Origin: a virus
Direction: 5' to 3' (one strand)
Length of the DNA stretch: 43,218 nt
IMG/VR virus record: IMGVR_UViG_3300047445_000240
Coordinates: 1-43,218 of that record
Part shown: one piece after another, positions 1 through 8,039 of the stretch
Position numbering within the stretch: the stretch's first letter is position 1
Layout: each line of letters starts with the position of its first letter
Made by a program: the position numbers and the translations under genes
Notes under the pieces: model-generated
Databases searched by the model: none
The model's input: only the letters and a program-made list of their open reading frames with translations
What the model was told of the DNA's origin: nothing

Positions 1-127
1 CCCCGCCCCCGTCAGCTTTCCAGACAGAGCATCTGGTAGCATTTGTCCTCGTTGAGCCGCGTGAAGGCCGCCGTGGTGCGGGCATAGACCTGCCAGTCGA
101 ACTCCTTGGTCGACTCCTCGGTGACGC
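1..127. repeat. Terminal redundancy, left copy
   Basis: Bases 1-127 are identical to bases 43092-43218. I aligned both ends by eye from CCCCGCCCCC through the final GTGACGC and saw no mismatch. The repeat covers the end of the capsid gene and does not look like a packaging site. A length of exactly 127 is a common maximum k-mer in short-read assemblers, so this is most likely the overlap left when a circular or circularly permuted genome is written out linearly. The unique genome would then be 43,091 bp. Confidence 0.95.
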
Positions 128-956
128 GGGCGAAGAACTCCTCCCACATATTGCCGTACATTCCCGACGAGACGAGGAACGGCACCCGACGATACCCGCT
201 GCCGTCGACCGACAGGGTCGATCCGACCGGATAGGCCCGGGAATTGCCGATCTCGGACGGCACCCAGGTGAAGCCCATGAAGTCCATGGGCCGGCCGCTC
301 TGCAGCGCGGTTTCGAGCTGCGGGTTGTAATCGCGGTTCTGCAGCTGGTTGATCTTGAGCAGGTCGGTGATCTGCTTGGCCGTGATGACCGCGACAGGCT
401 TTTCCAACTCGGTATCGACAAGGTTGCGGCGCATCGTTTCCTGCATCGCGATCAGCTTGTTGAGCGTGATGCCCGCCGGAGCGGCTTCGCCGGTATTGAC
501 CGCCATGATGTTCGCCGACTTGAACGGCACCGCCGTGGTGCCCGTCTCGCCGGTATAGGCGTTGCCGTAAAAGCCCTGCAGCCAGCGATCGTCATGCGCG
601 CGGCGCACCGCGACCGCCGACTGGCGCGCGATCGGGGCCTTGGGGTCGATCTCGGTCGCCGCCATATCGTCCTTGCTCAGCAGGACCGATACGCGCTGCG
701 GCCGCGGTTTGTGGATCCAGCGGCGCTCGATATCGGCGTCGGTGTGGACCGTGTCGGTGTGACGGCCAACGATTTCCGAAACCTGCAGATCGTCGAAGCG
801 ATCCTCGATCTGGATCGACTTATCGGACAGGGCCGTGATACGCGCCGTCAGCGGACGGAGCTTACCGGGCATTTCGGCGAGCTGGAAGCCAACCGCCTTG
901 GTGTAGGAGATGGTGCGGAGCGTTTCGATCGCGTCCGGCGTACCGGGAACCGTCAT
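12..956 (-). CDS. Major capsid protein
   Basis: A 314-residue protein that forms the icosahedral shell. The start is the ATG at 956 (MTVPGTPDAIETL), preceded by a GGGGGAA ribosome site; an in-frame extension to 1076 has no such site and reads as low-complexity Arg/Pro. Support comes from length, gene order (portal, scaffold, capsid, then tail tube) and overall resemblance to capsid proteins of BPP-1-like podoviruses; I see no short diagnostic motif. It follows the scaffold gene but is separated from it by a 285-base gap holding its own promoter-like sequence. It is followed by a strong UUCG hairpin (43072-43095 on the other side of the contig junction), consistent with a separately tuned, abundant transcript. 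Confidence 0.9.
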   Translation of the reverse strand: MTVPGTPDAIETLRTISYTKAVGFQLAEMPGKLRPLTARITALSDKSIQIEDRFDDLQVSEIVGRHTDTVHTDADIERRWIHKPRPQRVSVLLSKDDMAATEIDPKAPIARQSAVAVRRAHDDRWLQGFYGNAYTGETGTTAVPFKSANIMAVNTGEAAPAGITLNKLIAMQETMRRNLVDTELEKPVAVITAKQITDLLKINQLQNRDYNPQLETALQSGRPMDFMGFTWVPSEIGNSRAYPVGSTLSVDGSGYRRVPFLVSSGMYGNMWEEFFARVTEESTKEFDWQVYARTTAAFTRLNEDKCYQMLCLES

Positions 957-1241
957 GATATTTCCCCCGTAAGAACCTGAAAATTGGACTGGTTCGAACG
1001 GGGAAGTCGGCCTGGGCCGGCGCCGGTCTGACGGTTGACGGGGCCGCTTACCCGCCGCTGCTTTCGCGGCCTGCACCCGGCGCCGCCCGGCTGGGCGGGG
1101 ATGTCGGGACGGCTCGGGATGCGAAAAGGGGGAGCGGCATCCAAGACACCTCTCCCCCCAGGAGCACTTCCATTGCCGGGGTCGTTGATATTTCGCGATA
1201 CGCTAACTTGTCAACGTGAATTTTAGCGCACCGCGAACCGC
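957..1241. other. Scaffold-capsid intergenic region / capsid 5' leader
   Basis: A 285-base gap with no convincing gene. Its scaffold-proximal end (1186-1237) carries a promoter with two operator-like palindromes on the minus strand. The remainder (957-1180) would be a leader of about 220 bases for the capsid mRNA. It is GC-rich, with short self-complementary stretches such as GCCGC...GCGGC near 1060, so it may be structured. The open frames that cross it are Arg/Pro-rich and lack ribosome sites. Confidence 0.6.
1186..1237 (-). promoter_or_regulatory. Capsid promoter with two operator-like palindromes
   Basis: On the minus strand a perfect -35 TTGACA (1214-1209) is followed 17 bases later by ATATCA (1191-1186). 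Between them lies the palindrome TTAGC-N5-GCGAA (1206-1192). A second copy, TTCGC-N5-GCTAA read on the minus strand, lies just upstream at 1237-1223. Each matches the genome-wide TTAGC-N5-GCTAA operator with one changed base. An operator between -35 and -10 is the same layout as at 9279-9325, so the capsid gene is probably repressed directly in the lysogen. The function is inferred from sequence only. Confidence 0.6.
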
Positions 1242-2096
1242 TCAGGCCTTCTGCGCGTGATTCTGCGCCTGTTTGAGCAGTCGGTTATATTCGCCGACCG
1301 TCGCCGTATCGCCGGCCAGATACTTTTCGCGCCAGCCCTTGTCCGCCATCTTGGCGTCGAGCGTGGCCTCGGCGTTCTTGTCGGCGACGCCGCCGAACTG
1401 GCCGGGATCGTCGCCGTCGACCAGCGCGAGTTCGCCGGTCTGGCGGGCAAGCTGCATGAAGCCCTTGAGCAGCGCGCCGCTGCCGACCTTGGTATCGAGT
1501 TCGTCGGCGAATTCGGGCGGCAGGCCGAGCTTCTCATAGACGCGCTTGGCCGCTTCCTTGGCGGGTTCGTAGCGCGCGCCCATCTCGGCCTTCAACGCCG
1601 CGATCTCGTCATTGCCCTTCTGCAGATGCGAGTCCATCGCCGCCGTCACCTGGGCATTGTAGAATTCGGCGACGCCCTTGGCCTGACCGGGCAACAGGCC
1701 GAGCTGATGCGCGATCGGGCGGAATGCCGTCGTCATCGCCGTGTCCTTGCCGTCCGGCGTCGGCAGCTCATACGCGGTTGCGTCTTTCGGCCGGCCGAGC
1801 TTGTCGAACACCGGCGCCCAAGCTTCCGGCCCGGCATCGACCGCGGGGATCGCCAGCTTGCCTTCCATCTGGCGGCCAAGGTCGCCGATCTTGGTCTGCG
1901 ATTCGACGAAACGACGCGCCAGCGTCGGCACGTCGGGCGTGCGGACAAGGTTGGCATCGCTCATCAGGTCGGCGGGAATCCCGCTCTGCGCCATCCATGC
2001 AGGCGGGGCGCCCATCTCGCTGCCGGCCGCGCCGCCACCCGCGCCGCCGCCTTCGCCGCCACCTTCACCGCCACCGGCGCCCGTTCCATCAGTCAT
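1242..2096 (-). CDS. Scaffolding protein
   Basis: A 284-residue protein directly upstream of the capsid gene. The N-terminus is Gly/Ala/Glu-rich and probably disordered (residues 1-30). The middle and C-terminal parts are charged and helical (for example AALKAEMGARYEPAKEAAKR), ending in a basic tail (NRLLKQAQNHAQKA). This composition fits podoviral scaffolds, which guide procapsid assembly and then leave. The start ATG at 2096 overlaps the end of the upstream gene by 8 bases, so translation is probably coupled. The family call rests on composition and position, not on a specific motif. Confidence 0.8.
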   Translation of the reverse strand: MTDGTGAGGGEGGGEGGGAGGGAAGSEMGAPPAWMAQSGIPADLMSDANLVRTPDVPTLARRFVESQTKIGDLGRQMEGKLAIPAVDAGPEAWAPVFDKLGRPKDATAYELPTPDGKDTAMTTAFRPIAHQLGLLPGQAKGVAEFYNAQVTAAMDSHLQKGNDEIAALKAEMGARYEPAKEAAKRVYEKLGLPPEFADELDTKVGSGALLKGFMQLARQTGELALVDGDDPGQFGGVADKNAEATLDAKMADKGWREKYLAGDTATVGEYNRLLKQAQNHAQKA

Positions 2097-2430
2097 CGTC
2101 CATTACCTCCGCTAATTGGCGACGCGCCCGGTCGAGCTTGGCCGGGTCGAGCCGCATCATGTTGAGAACGTCGAGCACGACCGACCGCTGTCCCTCGCGA
2201 TAGGCGGAGATATACGGGTCGGCATGGAAGGCGGGGCGCGTCACGTGGTAGCGCTTGGCGAGCAGATCGCCCCATTCGATCGCCTCGGGGGTCAACTCGC
2301 CCTTGGCATCGCGAAACAGCCTTTTCGACAGCACGAACCGCCGGATCGCGCGCGCCACCACGGCCCGCGCCTTGCTCGCGACCTTCATCGCGTCGAAGCG
2401 CAGCCGCCTTATATCGTCGTCAAGCGACAC
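2089..2430 (-). CDS. Bbp19-like structural protein
   Basis: A 113-residue protein between portal and scaffold. The segment around residues 70-100 (DPYISAYREGQRSVVLDVLNMM) resembles the small Bbp19-type protein found at the same position in BPP-1-like phages, where a tyrosine-arginine-glycine-glutamine run is followed by a helix. It overlaps the portal stop by 11 bases (2420-2430) and the scaffold start by 8. A role in the head or as a scaffold accessory is plausible but not proven. Confidence 0.65.
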   Translation of the reverse strand: MSLDDDIRRLRFDAMKVASKARAVVARAIRRFVLSKRLFRDAKGELTPEAIEWGDLLAKRYHVTRPAFHADPYISAYREGQRSVVLDVLNMMRLDPAKLDRARRQLAEVMDDD

Positions 2431-4090
2431 CCGCGCCTCCCGGCCCGGCTTCGGCCGCGCCCGCCTGGGCGAAATTCTTGGCGATATTGCCCGCCCGATC
2501 GCCAGCGTTCAGCAACGTATCCATCTTGATCTGGGCGTCGCGCTGTTCGTCGATCTGTTTCTTTTCGTCGTCGTCATTTTCCCAGCTGGTCGGGACATTG
2601 CCGATATAGGCGAGCCCGCCGATCACCTTGTCGGGATTGTAGCGGCGCGTGAGTGCCTGCAACCACGACTGGTCGACCTGGCCGAGCGGCGAAATGCCCT
2701 GGATCATCTGAAAGAAACCCGCCGCTTCGTCCGCCTTGCGCGCGCGGGCCAGCGGGTTTTCGTACACGACCTCGACGATGCCGCCGGCCTCGACCAGCTC
2801 GGGCGGCATGTCGTCGAGCAGGCCCATTTCCGCCATCAGGTCGAGTTCACGCTCGGCCATCGGCGTGAACCACTCATCTTGCTGGCGCAGCAACGGCGCG
2901 AGCAGCACGCCTTTTTCGGCCTGGCGCTGCATGATCTCGGTCGCCGAGATATGTGTCTTCTGCTCCTGCCGGACCTGATAGAGATCGACGTAGAAGGCGC
3001 GCTCGATGATCTGCCGCGTCCGTTCCTGCAGCACCAGGACGGGTTCCATCGTCGGCGATTCGAGCATCTTGCGCACGGTCGGCTGGCCGCGATCGTCGAG
3101 CCCGCCATAGGACACGCCATCGGGCTCGAAAAAGATCATCACGTCCTGCATGTCGTCATGCGCGAGCAGGGGTGGCCGCAATTCAAGCTCGGTCGCCGCG
3201 ATCAGGTCGCGCATCATCACCTGCGCCGCCTTCACTGCCGGCAGGATGTTGATGCCGGGGCCGCGGCCATAGGTTTCGGTCGGCGATTTCTCGAACCGCG
3301 ACACGATCAGCGGCATCGTGCGATAGCCGCCCTCGGCGAAAATGACCTTGTCCTGCAGGCCGACATAGCAGCTGGCGATGCGCTTGCCCTTGGCGTCGAT
3401 CCGCTCGCCGTCATAGTCGCTATTGGGCTCGATGACGTGGAGATACTCGGCTTCGTCGTCGGGCCGGTTGTCGCGCAGGCCCTTCTGCACCGCCTCGGGC
3501 GCCTGTTCTCCCCATTGCTGATAGGCCTGGCGGTGCGACAGCCGGAATTTGCGATGCACCGTGTCGACCAGCCCGGCGACATTCTCGCGAATGTAGAGCT
3601 GGCCGATATGGCGGCTCTGATAGGTCAGCCCGATCGACTTGCCGGCCGGCGACCGCCGCACATCGGGCCACATGCCTTGCATGCCGAACGCCAACAGGCT
3701 CGCGATCGACTCATGCGATTGGTTGCCGAACCCCGAAAACGGCGAATTGCGCAGCGAGAACAGCAAATCCGTCTTCTGTTCGAGCCACAGCCGCACCGCT
3801 TGCGACTTGAGCAATTCGGGGTGCCGGGTGGTCAGCTTCTGCCACTGCCCGCCCTGCGGAATGACCTCGCCCTCGAACGCCGACACGCCATGGTCGAGCG
3901 CCAGCATCGCGGTTTCGTCATAGATCCGCTCGGTCCGCCGCGCGCCTTGCGTGTAGGATCCCGACGACCCGATGAAATCGGCCTGGCGCGGCAGCAGCAC
4001 GTCGGCGACTTCGCCCCACAGCTGCTCGAAATTGGCCCGATCGCTTTCCATGCGCGCGTTGCGGCGCAGGATCGTGTCGACATCGGCCAT
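2420..4090 (-). CDS. Portal (head-tail connector) protein
   Basis: A 556-residue protein of the T7 gp8-like head-tail connector family. It would form the dodecameric ring through which DNA is packaged and ejected. Recognisable features are the N-terminal helix (LRRNARMESDRANFEQLW), the FEGEVIPQGGQW region, and the SPTETYGRGPG segment near residue 270 typical of this family. The C-terminus becomes Gly/Ala-rich. Length fits the family (about 500-560). The start ATG at 4090 has GGGGGTGA just upstream. A UUCG-capped hairpin lies between this gene and the preceding one. Confidence 0.92.
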   Translation of the reverse strand: MADVDTILRRNARMESDRANFEQLWGEVADVLLPRQADFIGSSGSYTQGARRTERIYDETAMLALDHGVSAFEGEVIPQGGQWQKLTTRHPELLKSQAVRLWLEQKTDLLFSLRNSPFSGFGNQSHESIASLLAFGMQGMWPDVRRSPAGKSIGLTYQSRHIGQLYIRENVAGLVDTVHRKFRLSHRQAYQQWGEQAPEAVQKGLRDNRPDDEAEYLHVIEPNSDYDGERIDAKGKRIASCYVGLQDKVIFAEGGYRTMPLIVSRFEKSPTETYGRGPGINILPAVKAAQVMMRDLIAATELELRPPLLAHDDMQDVMIFFEPDGVSYGGLDDRGQPTVRKMLESPTMEPVLVLQERTRQIIERAFYVDLYQVRQEQKTHISATEIMQRQAEKGVLLAPLLRQQDEWFTPMAERELDLMAEMGLLDDMPPELVEAGGIVEVVYENPLARARKADEAAGFFQMIQGISPLGQVDQSWLQALTRRYNPDKVIGGLAYIGNVPTSWENDDDEKKQIDEQRDAQIKMDTLLNAGDRAGNIAKNFAQAGAAEAGPGGAGVA

Positions 4091-4108
4091 TGGTCACCCC
4101 CGGAAATA

Positions 4109-4136
4109 GCGCGGACCGCCCGAAGACGGCCCGCGC
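4109..4136 (-). terminator. UUCG-capped hairpin before portal
   Basis: On the minus-strand RNA two 12-base arms pair fully (counting G-U) around a UUCG tetraloop closed by C-G; the outer arms are GCGCGG (4109-4114) and CCGCGC (4131-4136). There is no U-tract. It could terminate partially, block 3' decay, or mark a processing point between the upstream gene and portal. The same loop and closing pairs occur in the hairpin after the capsid gene. Confidence 0.5.
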
Positions 4137-4144
4137 GGACGAAG

Positions 4145-4984
4145 TTACGTGCTCGGCTGGGCCCGTTCGGGGCGGAACAGCAGGTGACTGGCGGGGATCA
4201 GCGCGTCGTGCCCGCCGCCGACCATCAGCGCGCTGCCCAGCACGCAACGGGTCGCCCCGCCCTCGCCGTCGATCAGCCATGCCTCGGTCAGCTTGCTCTG
4301 CGCGGCCGTCGCGTCGAACGCGATCGCCTTGTCATAGACCGCTGCCCCGCCATCGCTGATGAACCGGTCGGGCGTCGCCGCGATCGGCGCGATGCCGGTG
4401 TAGAAGGTCTGGCCGTCCGAAAAGCGGATGACGCAGGCGCCATCGGCCGGCTTCGCCGCTTCGCCCAGCTCGCGCGCCGTGATCGCCTCGGCATAGGCGC
4501 CCGCCGCTTCCTTGCGGGCTTCCTCGCGATGTTTCGCCGCCGCCTTGGCGGCATGGGCATCGGCCTTTTCCTGTTCGGCGGCCCGCTGTTTCGCCACCGC
4601 TGCGGCCGCCTCGCGCGCATCGGCATCGGCTTTGGCCTTCGCCTCCGCATCGCCTTCCGCGCCCGCCGCCTGGGCATTGCGTTCGTCGGCCAACGCGCCG
4701 GGCAGCTGCGCCGCCAGCATATCGGGCAGGATGTCGGGCATGACTTCCTTGATGACACCGGTCAGGTTCTGGCGCAGAAGATCGGCGAGGTGTTCGGCAT
4801 CGATCTGCGGTGGCGATTTTTCGAACTCTTCGGCCATCGCGGCCGGAAGCATCTGCGCCAATGCCGACGTCAGCATGTCCGGCAGCAAACCCACCAAAAT
4901 ATTTTTCACGTCATCGGCACTAAGTGGCTGATTATTCGTGGTTTCGATCGCGGTTTCCTTATCCGCTGGCTTAGTATTTCCCAT
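4145..4984 (-). CDS. Ala/Lys-rich coiled-coil protein, unknown function
   Basis: A protein of about 279 residues that I do not recognise. Residues 15-85 contain repeated hydrophobic helices (LLPDMLTSALAQMLP, MPDILPDMLAAQLP). Residues about 95-165 are a long Ala/Glu/Lys-rich coiled coil. The C-terminal 100 residues look globular (CVIRFSDGQTFYTGI...DRFISDGGAAVYD). The ATG at 4984 lies 6 bases after AAGGAG and is preferred to the ATG at 4987. It sits between the terminase block and portal, a position where podoviruses carry non-conserved virion or assembly genes. Confidence 0.75.
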   Translation of the reverse strand: MGNTKPADKETAIETTNNQPLSADDVKNILVGLLPDMLTSALAQMLPAAMAEEFEKSPPQIDAEHLADLLRQNLTGVIKEVMPDILPDMLAAQLPGALADERNAQAAGAEGDAEAKAKADADAREAAAAVAKQRAAEQEKADAHAAKAAAKHREEARKEAAGAYAEAITARELGEAAKPADGACVIRFSDGQTFYTGIAPIAATPDRFISDGGAAVYDKAIAFDATAAQSKLTEAWLIDGEGGATRCVLGSALMVGGGHDALIPASHLLFRPERAQPST

Positions 4985-5000
4985 CATTCACTCCTTTCGA

Positions 5001-5243
5001 TTACTGCCCGAGCAGCGTCTTGCCGCCCCCGGTCGACGCTTCCGCGCCGCCACCCGTCAGTTCGTTTGCTCCCGCGCCGCGGCGACGGCGCAGCACGTCG
5101 TCGGCGCGCGCCGCGTCCAGCGCCGCGTTGCGCGTCGGGACGATCGGCGCGGCCGGCGCCGGAGTTGAACTCTTCTTGCCGGTGAGCAGGCTGACTGCCC
5201 CGCCGACCACGCCGCCCAATAAGGTTGGAATGAATCCCATCAT
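5001..5243 (-). CDS. Small phage protein with hydrophobic N-terminus
   Basis: An 80-residue protein. The N-terminus is hydrophobic and glycine-rich (MGFIPTLLGGVVGGAVSLLTG), followed by a Pro/Ala linker and an Arg-rich stretch (DDVLRRRRGAGANE). Short proteins with this pattern are common between terminase and portal in podoviruses; their function is unknown. The start overlaps the terL stop as ATGA (5240-5243), so it is translationally coupled to terL. Confidence 0.7.
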   Translation of the reverse strand: MMGFIPTLLGGVVGGAVSLLTGKKSSTPAPAAPIVPTRNAALDAARADDVLRRRRGAGANELTGGGAEASTGGGKTLLGQ

Positions 5244-6805
5244 CGCCCTCCCGCGAAATAACCCTTGCCGTAACTGACCTTGGCGGGGCGGGCGCGGCGC
5301 CGATCGTGGCGCGCGTCCAGGTCATCGCTGACCTGCCCCCGTTTCCTGAGCCCGCACACGACGTATTGCAGCGCGTCGTGCACATGGCTGAAATCGTTCT
5401 TGTTCGGCTCGTCTTTCCAGCGGCCGCTGCCGTCCGAGAACTTGACCCGCTGGATCACGTACCCGTTGTTGAATCCGCGCCGCAGATGGCGGCAGGTATC
5501 GGCGATCACGATGCCGGGCTTCGACCCGACATTGATCGTTAGGCACTTGCGCACGGTTTCCAGGCGCACGGTCAGCCGGTTGCCCTTCGCGGGCGCCGGC
5601 TTGACCTTGACCTTGAATTCCTTGCCGAACAGCATCGCCCAGCTCAGATCCTCGTCATCGCCGCCATAGAACATCGCGGGGTCGCCCCACAGGTCGCCGA
5701 TCCGGGCGCGCGGCCAGTTGCGGTTAAGGAAGGCGCGCACCTCGCGCGCGAAGCTGGTCGGACCGAGCTTGGCGAGTTGCTTGGTCGCGTCGGGGTTCAT
5801 CACCACCAGCTCGCCGAGCACCCGGATTTGCCCGTCATCGTCTTCCTGGGCGAACACCGCCGCGGGCGTGCTGCCGCCGTCGAGCCCGATATGGATCGGC
5901 TTGCCGGGCAACAGCGCCAGCCCGCTGGTCTTGCAATGGAAGCCGTCATTATATTCGGGATAGACCGGCTGGCCGTTGCTGACCGCGCCGAATTCATTGT
6001 CGACGAAGCGCCGAACCTCATTGTCGTTGAGGCCGATCAGCATGCGATCGTAATAGCCGGCCGGCAAGTTATCCAGATTCTCGGCGTTCGCCTCGCGCCC
6101 GCCCGGCTGGCGGTGGAAATTGATGTCGAACATCGGCCCGTAGATCTCGCGCAGCTGGGCGACGAGATCGGCCATGTCTTCGCCGAAATCCTTGTTGACG
6201 AGGAAATCGTACACCCAATTGTCGACGTCCGGCGCGTTGAAGTCGGCGATGATCCCCGACCAGGCGCAGCCGCCATCCTTTTGGGCGGGGTAGCGGCCGA
6301 CGCGCGGCAACCCGAATTTGAGCACCGACATGTCGAGCGTATCGACTTCGTTGAGCCACAACAGGGTCAGCGCCATGCCCTTGAAAACCTCTTCGGCTTT
6401 CAGGTCGCCGAGCGCGCGAAACAACATCTCGATCACCAGCCGGCCTAGGCCGGGCATGTCGATCGTGACGGTGTGCTTCATCTGCTCGCCGTTCCAGTTC
6501 TTCTCCGTCTTCGGGAACCAGCCGAACCAGTCGGCCATGACGTTGGTCTGCAGCTGGGCATAGGTCGCGCGGATCACGCACACGCGAATCCGCCGCACCC
6601 CGTCGGGGCCGGGATTCTGCCAGATCGCGCAATTGATGATCTTCTGAAAGCAGCTGGTCGTTTTCGCCGAGCCGTACGGTCCCATGATCGACGAAATGAA
6701 CATCTGATCATTGATGAACGCCCGCGCGATCGGCCCGACCGGCTTGTACGTGAAGACCCGGGAATTGCCCTCCGAGCCGTCGAAATCGTGCGCGAGGGCG
6801 TTCAT
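5240..6805 (-). CDS. terL: Terminase large subunit
   Basis: A 521-residue DNA-packaging motor: an N-terminal ATPase with a C-terminal nuclease. Walker A is GPYGSAKT at residues 42-49, a phage-type variant of GxxxxGKT. Walker B with its catalytic acid is LTLLWLNEVD (146-155). The C-terminal part carries acidic residues expected of the RNase H-like nuclease (GLDGG near residue 325, GDPAMF near 392). Length is normal for the family. It overlaps the upstream 106-residue gene by ATGA (6802-6805). Confidence 0.93.
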   Translation of the reverse strand: MNALAHDFDGSEGNSRVFTYKPVGPIARAFINDQMFISSIMGPYGSAKTTSCFQKIINCAIWQNPGPDGVRRIRVCVIRATYAQLQTNVMADWFGWFPKTEKNWNGEQMKHTVTIDMPGLGRLVIEMLFRALGDLKAEEVFKGMALTLLWLNEVDTLDMSVLKFGLPRVGRYPAQKDGGCAWSGIIADFNAPDVDNWVYDFLVNKDFGEDMADLVAQLREIYGPMFDINFHRQPGGREANAENLDNLPAGYYDRMLIGLNDNEVRRFVDNEFGAVSNGQPVYPEYNDGFHCKTSGLALLPGKPIHIGLDGGSTPAAVFAQEDDDGQIRVLGELVVMNPDATKQLAKLGPTSFAREVRAFLNRNWPRARIGDLWGDPAMFYGGDDEDLSWAMLFGKEFKVKVKPAPAKGNRLTVRLETVRKCLTINVGSKPGIVIADTCRHLRRGFNNGYVIQRVKFSDGSGRWKDEPNKNDFSHVHDALQYVVCGLRKRGQVSDDLDARHDRRRARPAKVSYGKGYFAGGR

Positions 6806-7122
6806 TCGACCGCCAATTCAACAGGGGTCCCGCGACATGCATAGCGCTGCAGGAAGCGATCGAGCCTTTCCAGATTGAGGATCAGGCCATGCATCCCCGG
6901 ATCGTGTTTACGAACGATTTCTAGCGCGCCGTCGATGACGGTGCGCAAGCCGTCGTCGAGCGGTTCGAGCTGAGACTTTACGCCGATCGACCGGCCAGCC
7001 TTTACCCCCGCAGCGACCAAGGCATGCGGGCTTTGGCTCGCCTTGGCCGCAACCACGCCAGCAAAGATGAAATTGGCGATGTCGTCATCGGTGAGATGCA
7101 CATGGAAAAAATCCTCACGCAT
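6802..7122 (-). CDS. Hypothetical protein in terminase operon
   Basis: A 106-residue protein that I do not recognise. It is mostly helical by composition (DDDIANFIFAGVVAAKASQ, LRTVIDGALEIVRKHDP, LILNLERLDRFLQRYAC). It lies between the small terminase-like gene and terL, overlapping both (7115-7122 and 6802-6805), so it is an integral part of the packaging operon. No transmembrane segment or signal peptide is visible. A role in packaging is a guess from position only. Confidence 0.7.
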   Translation of the reverse strand: MREDFFHVHLTDDDIANFIFAGVVAAKASQSPHALVAAGVKAGRSIGVKSQLEPLDDGLRTVIDGALEIVRKHDPGMHGLILNLERLDRFLQRYACRGTPVELAVE

Positions 7123-7882
7123 CGTCGGCCTCGCCGCTGTCGACGTCCTCGAACTCGCCTTCTTCGGGCGCCGGCAGCTGCAGCGTCATCGTGTCGGGAT
7201 CGAAAGCCTCGAGCCCGTATTTGGCGATCGCCGCCTGCACCTGATCGGGGTCGAGCCCGTGTTGCTTGAGGATTTCCGGCGCGAACACGACGATGTCGGC
7301 CTTGCTGGTGACTTCGACCGAGATCGGTTGCTTGCCATGGACGTACGGCCCGGTTTCCTTCGCCGCGGCGAGCTGGATCATCAGCGCCTTGGCGGCGAGG
7401 TCGCCGGGCTTGAACTGGATCATTTTCGATACGTCGATCAGCCGGTCGATGACACGTTCGATCTGCTGCCATTCTGCCTTGCTCGCGACCGTCCCGCGAT
7501 CGACCATCTTCTTGATGTGCTCTTCGAGGCGGTCGGACAGCGCATTCATCTGCTCTTCGCGCTCGTGCGAATTGTCGGCGATGCGCAGCAGCTCGACCAA
7601 TTGATCGAGCGGCATGTCGTACACGCTTGCCATGAAGATCACCGGGTCGCCATGCTTCTCGCAGATCAGCTGGGCGAGCTTCTTGTTGCGCCGGTTCCCC
7701 GCGCCGGGCGGACGGCCGCGCCCGCGCTCCTCGGCTCGCAGCCGGCGAAACACGTCCGCCGGGAGCTTGCCCTGTTCGTCGCGGAGCAAGTCGAGCTGCG
7801 CCGGATCGGCCGCGACGCCGACCACCGCCCCGCTGGTGACCTCGCGGAATGCCTTTTCCAGACTGCCAGCCTCAGCAGCCAT
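7115..7882 (-). CDS. Probable small terminase / DNA-packaging protein
   Basis: A 255-residue protein. The preferred start is the ATG at 7882 (MAAEAGSLEKAF), which overlaps the end of a 55-residue ORF by 11 bases; the longer in-frame reading to 7966 runs through that ORF in another frame. A basic N-terminal region (RLRAEERGRGRPPGAGNRRNKK) is followed by a helical oligomerisation-type core and a very acidic C-terminus (EEGEFEDVDSGEADDA). Its place two genes ahead of terL and its basic-helical-acidic layout fit the protein that recognises phage DNA for packaging. No direct sequence motif proves this. Confidence 0.6.
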   Translation of the reverse strand: MAAEAGSLEKAFREVTSGAVVGVAADPAQLDLLRDEQGKLPADVFRRLRAEERGRGRPPGAGNRRNKKLAQLICEKHGDPVIFMASVYDMPLDQLVELLRIADNSHEREEQMNALSDRLEEHIKKMVDRGTVASKAEWQQIERVIDRLIDVSKMIQFKPGDLAAKALMIQLAAAKETGPYVHGKQPISVEVTSKADIVVFAPEILKQHGLDPDQVQAAIAKYGLEAFDPDTMTLQLPAPEEGEFEDVDSGEADDA

Positions 7883-8039
7883 GGTGCTTGTCCGGCCCAT
7901 AGAGCTTGTCGAAATAGGGTTGATTGCGGACACGCCATGCCCGCGCCCAGGCGATGCCCTCGGCACGGCGTGCCATCGAGACTTCGCGCGACCGAGCGAC
8001 CGCCTCGGCCAGGCCGGGATAGTCTGACGGCCGGCTCAT
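7872..8039 (-). CDS. Small ORF (55 aa) upstream of small terminase
   Basis: A 55-residue ORF (MSRPSDYPGLAEAVARSREV... ending DKLYGPDKHHGC), shorter than usual gene-finder limits. Its ATG (8039-8037) overlaps the stop of the upstream ORF as ATGA, and its end overlaps the next start by 11 bases. A G-rich ribosome site formed by the nine-G tract lies just upstream. Coupling at both ends supports a real gene. Function unknown; it is rich in Arg/Ala helices and has no membrane segment. Confidence 0.55.
   Translation of the reverse strand: MSRPSDYPGLAEAVARSREVSMARRAEGIAWARAWRVRNQPYFDKLYGPDKHHGC

Noticed and set aside
1-127. Biological direct terminal repeats as in T7
   Set aside because: The repeat lies in the capsid coding sequence and has the length of a common assembly k-mer; T7-type ends would flank the genome outside such genes.
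2255-5185. A 976-codon plus-strand open frame opposite portal and neighbours
   Set aside because: It is antisense to clear portal and structural genes, is Arg/Leu/Gly-rich shadow sequence, and arises from high GC at third codon positions.
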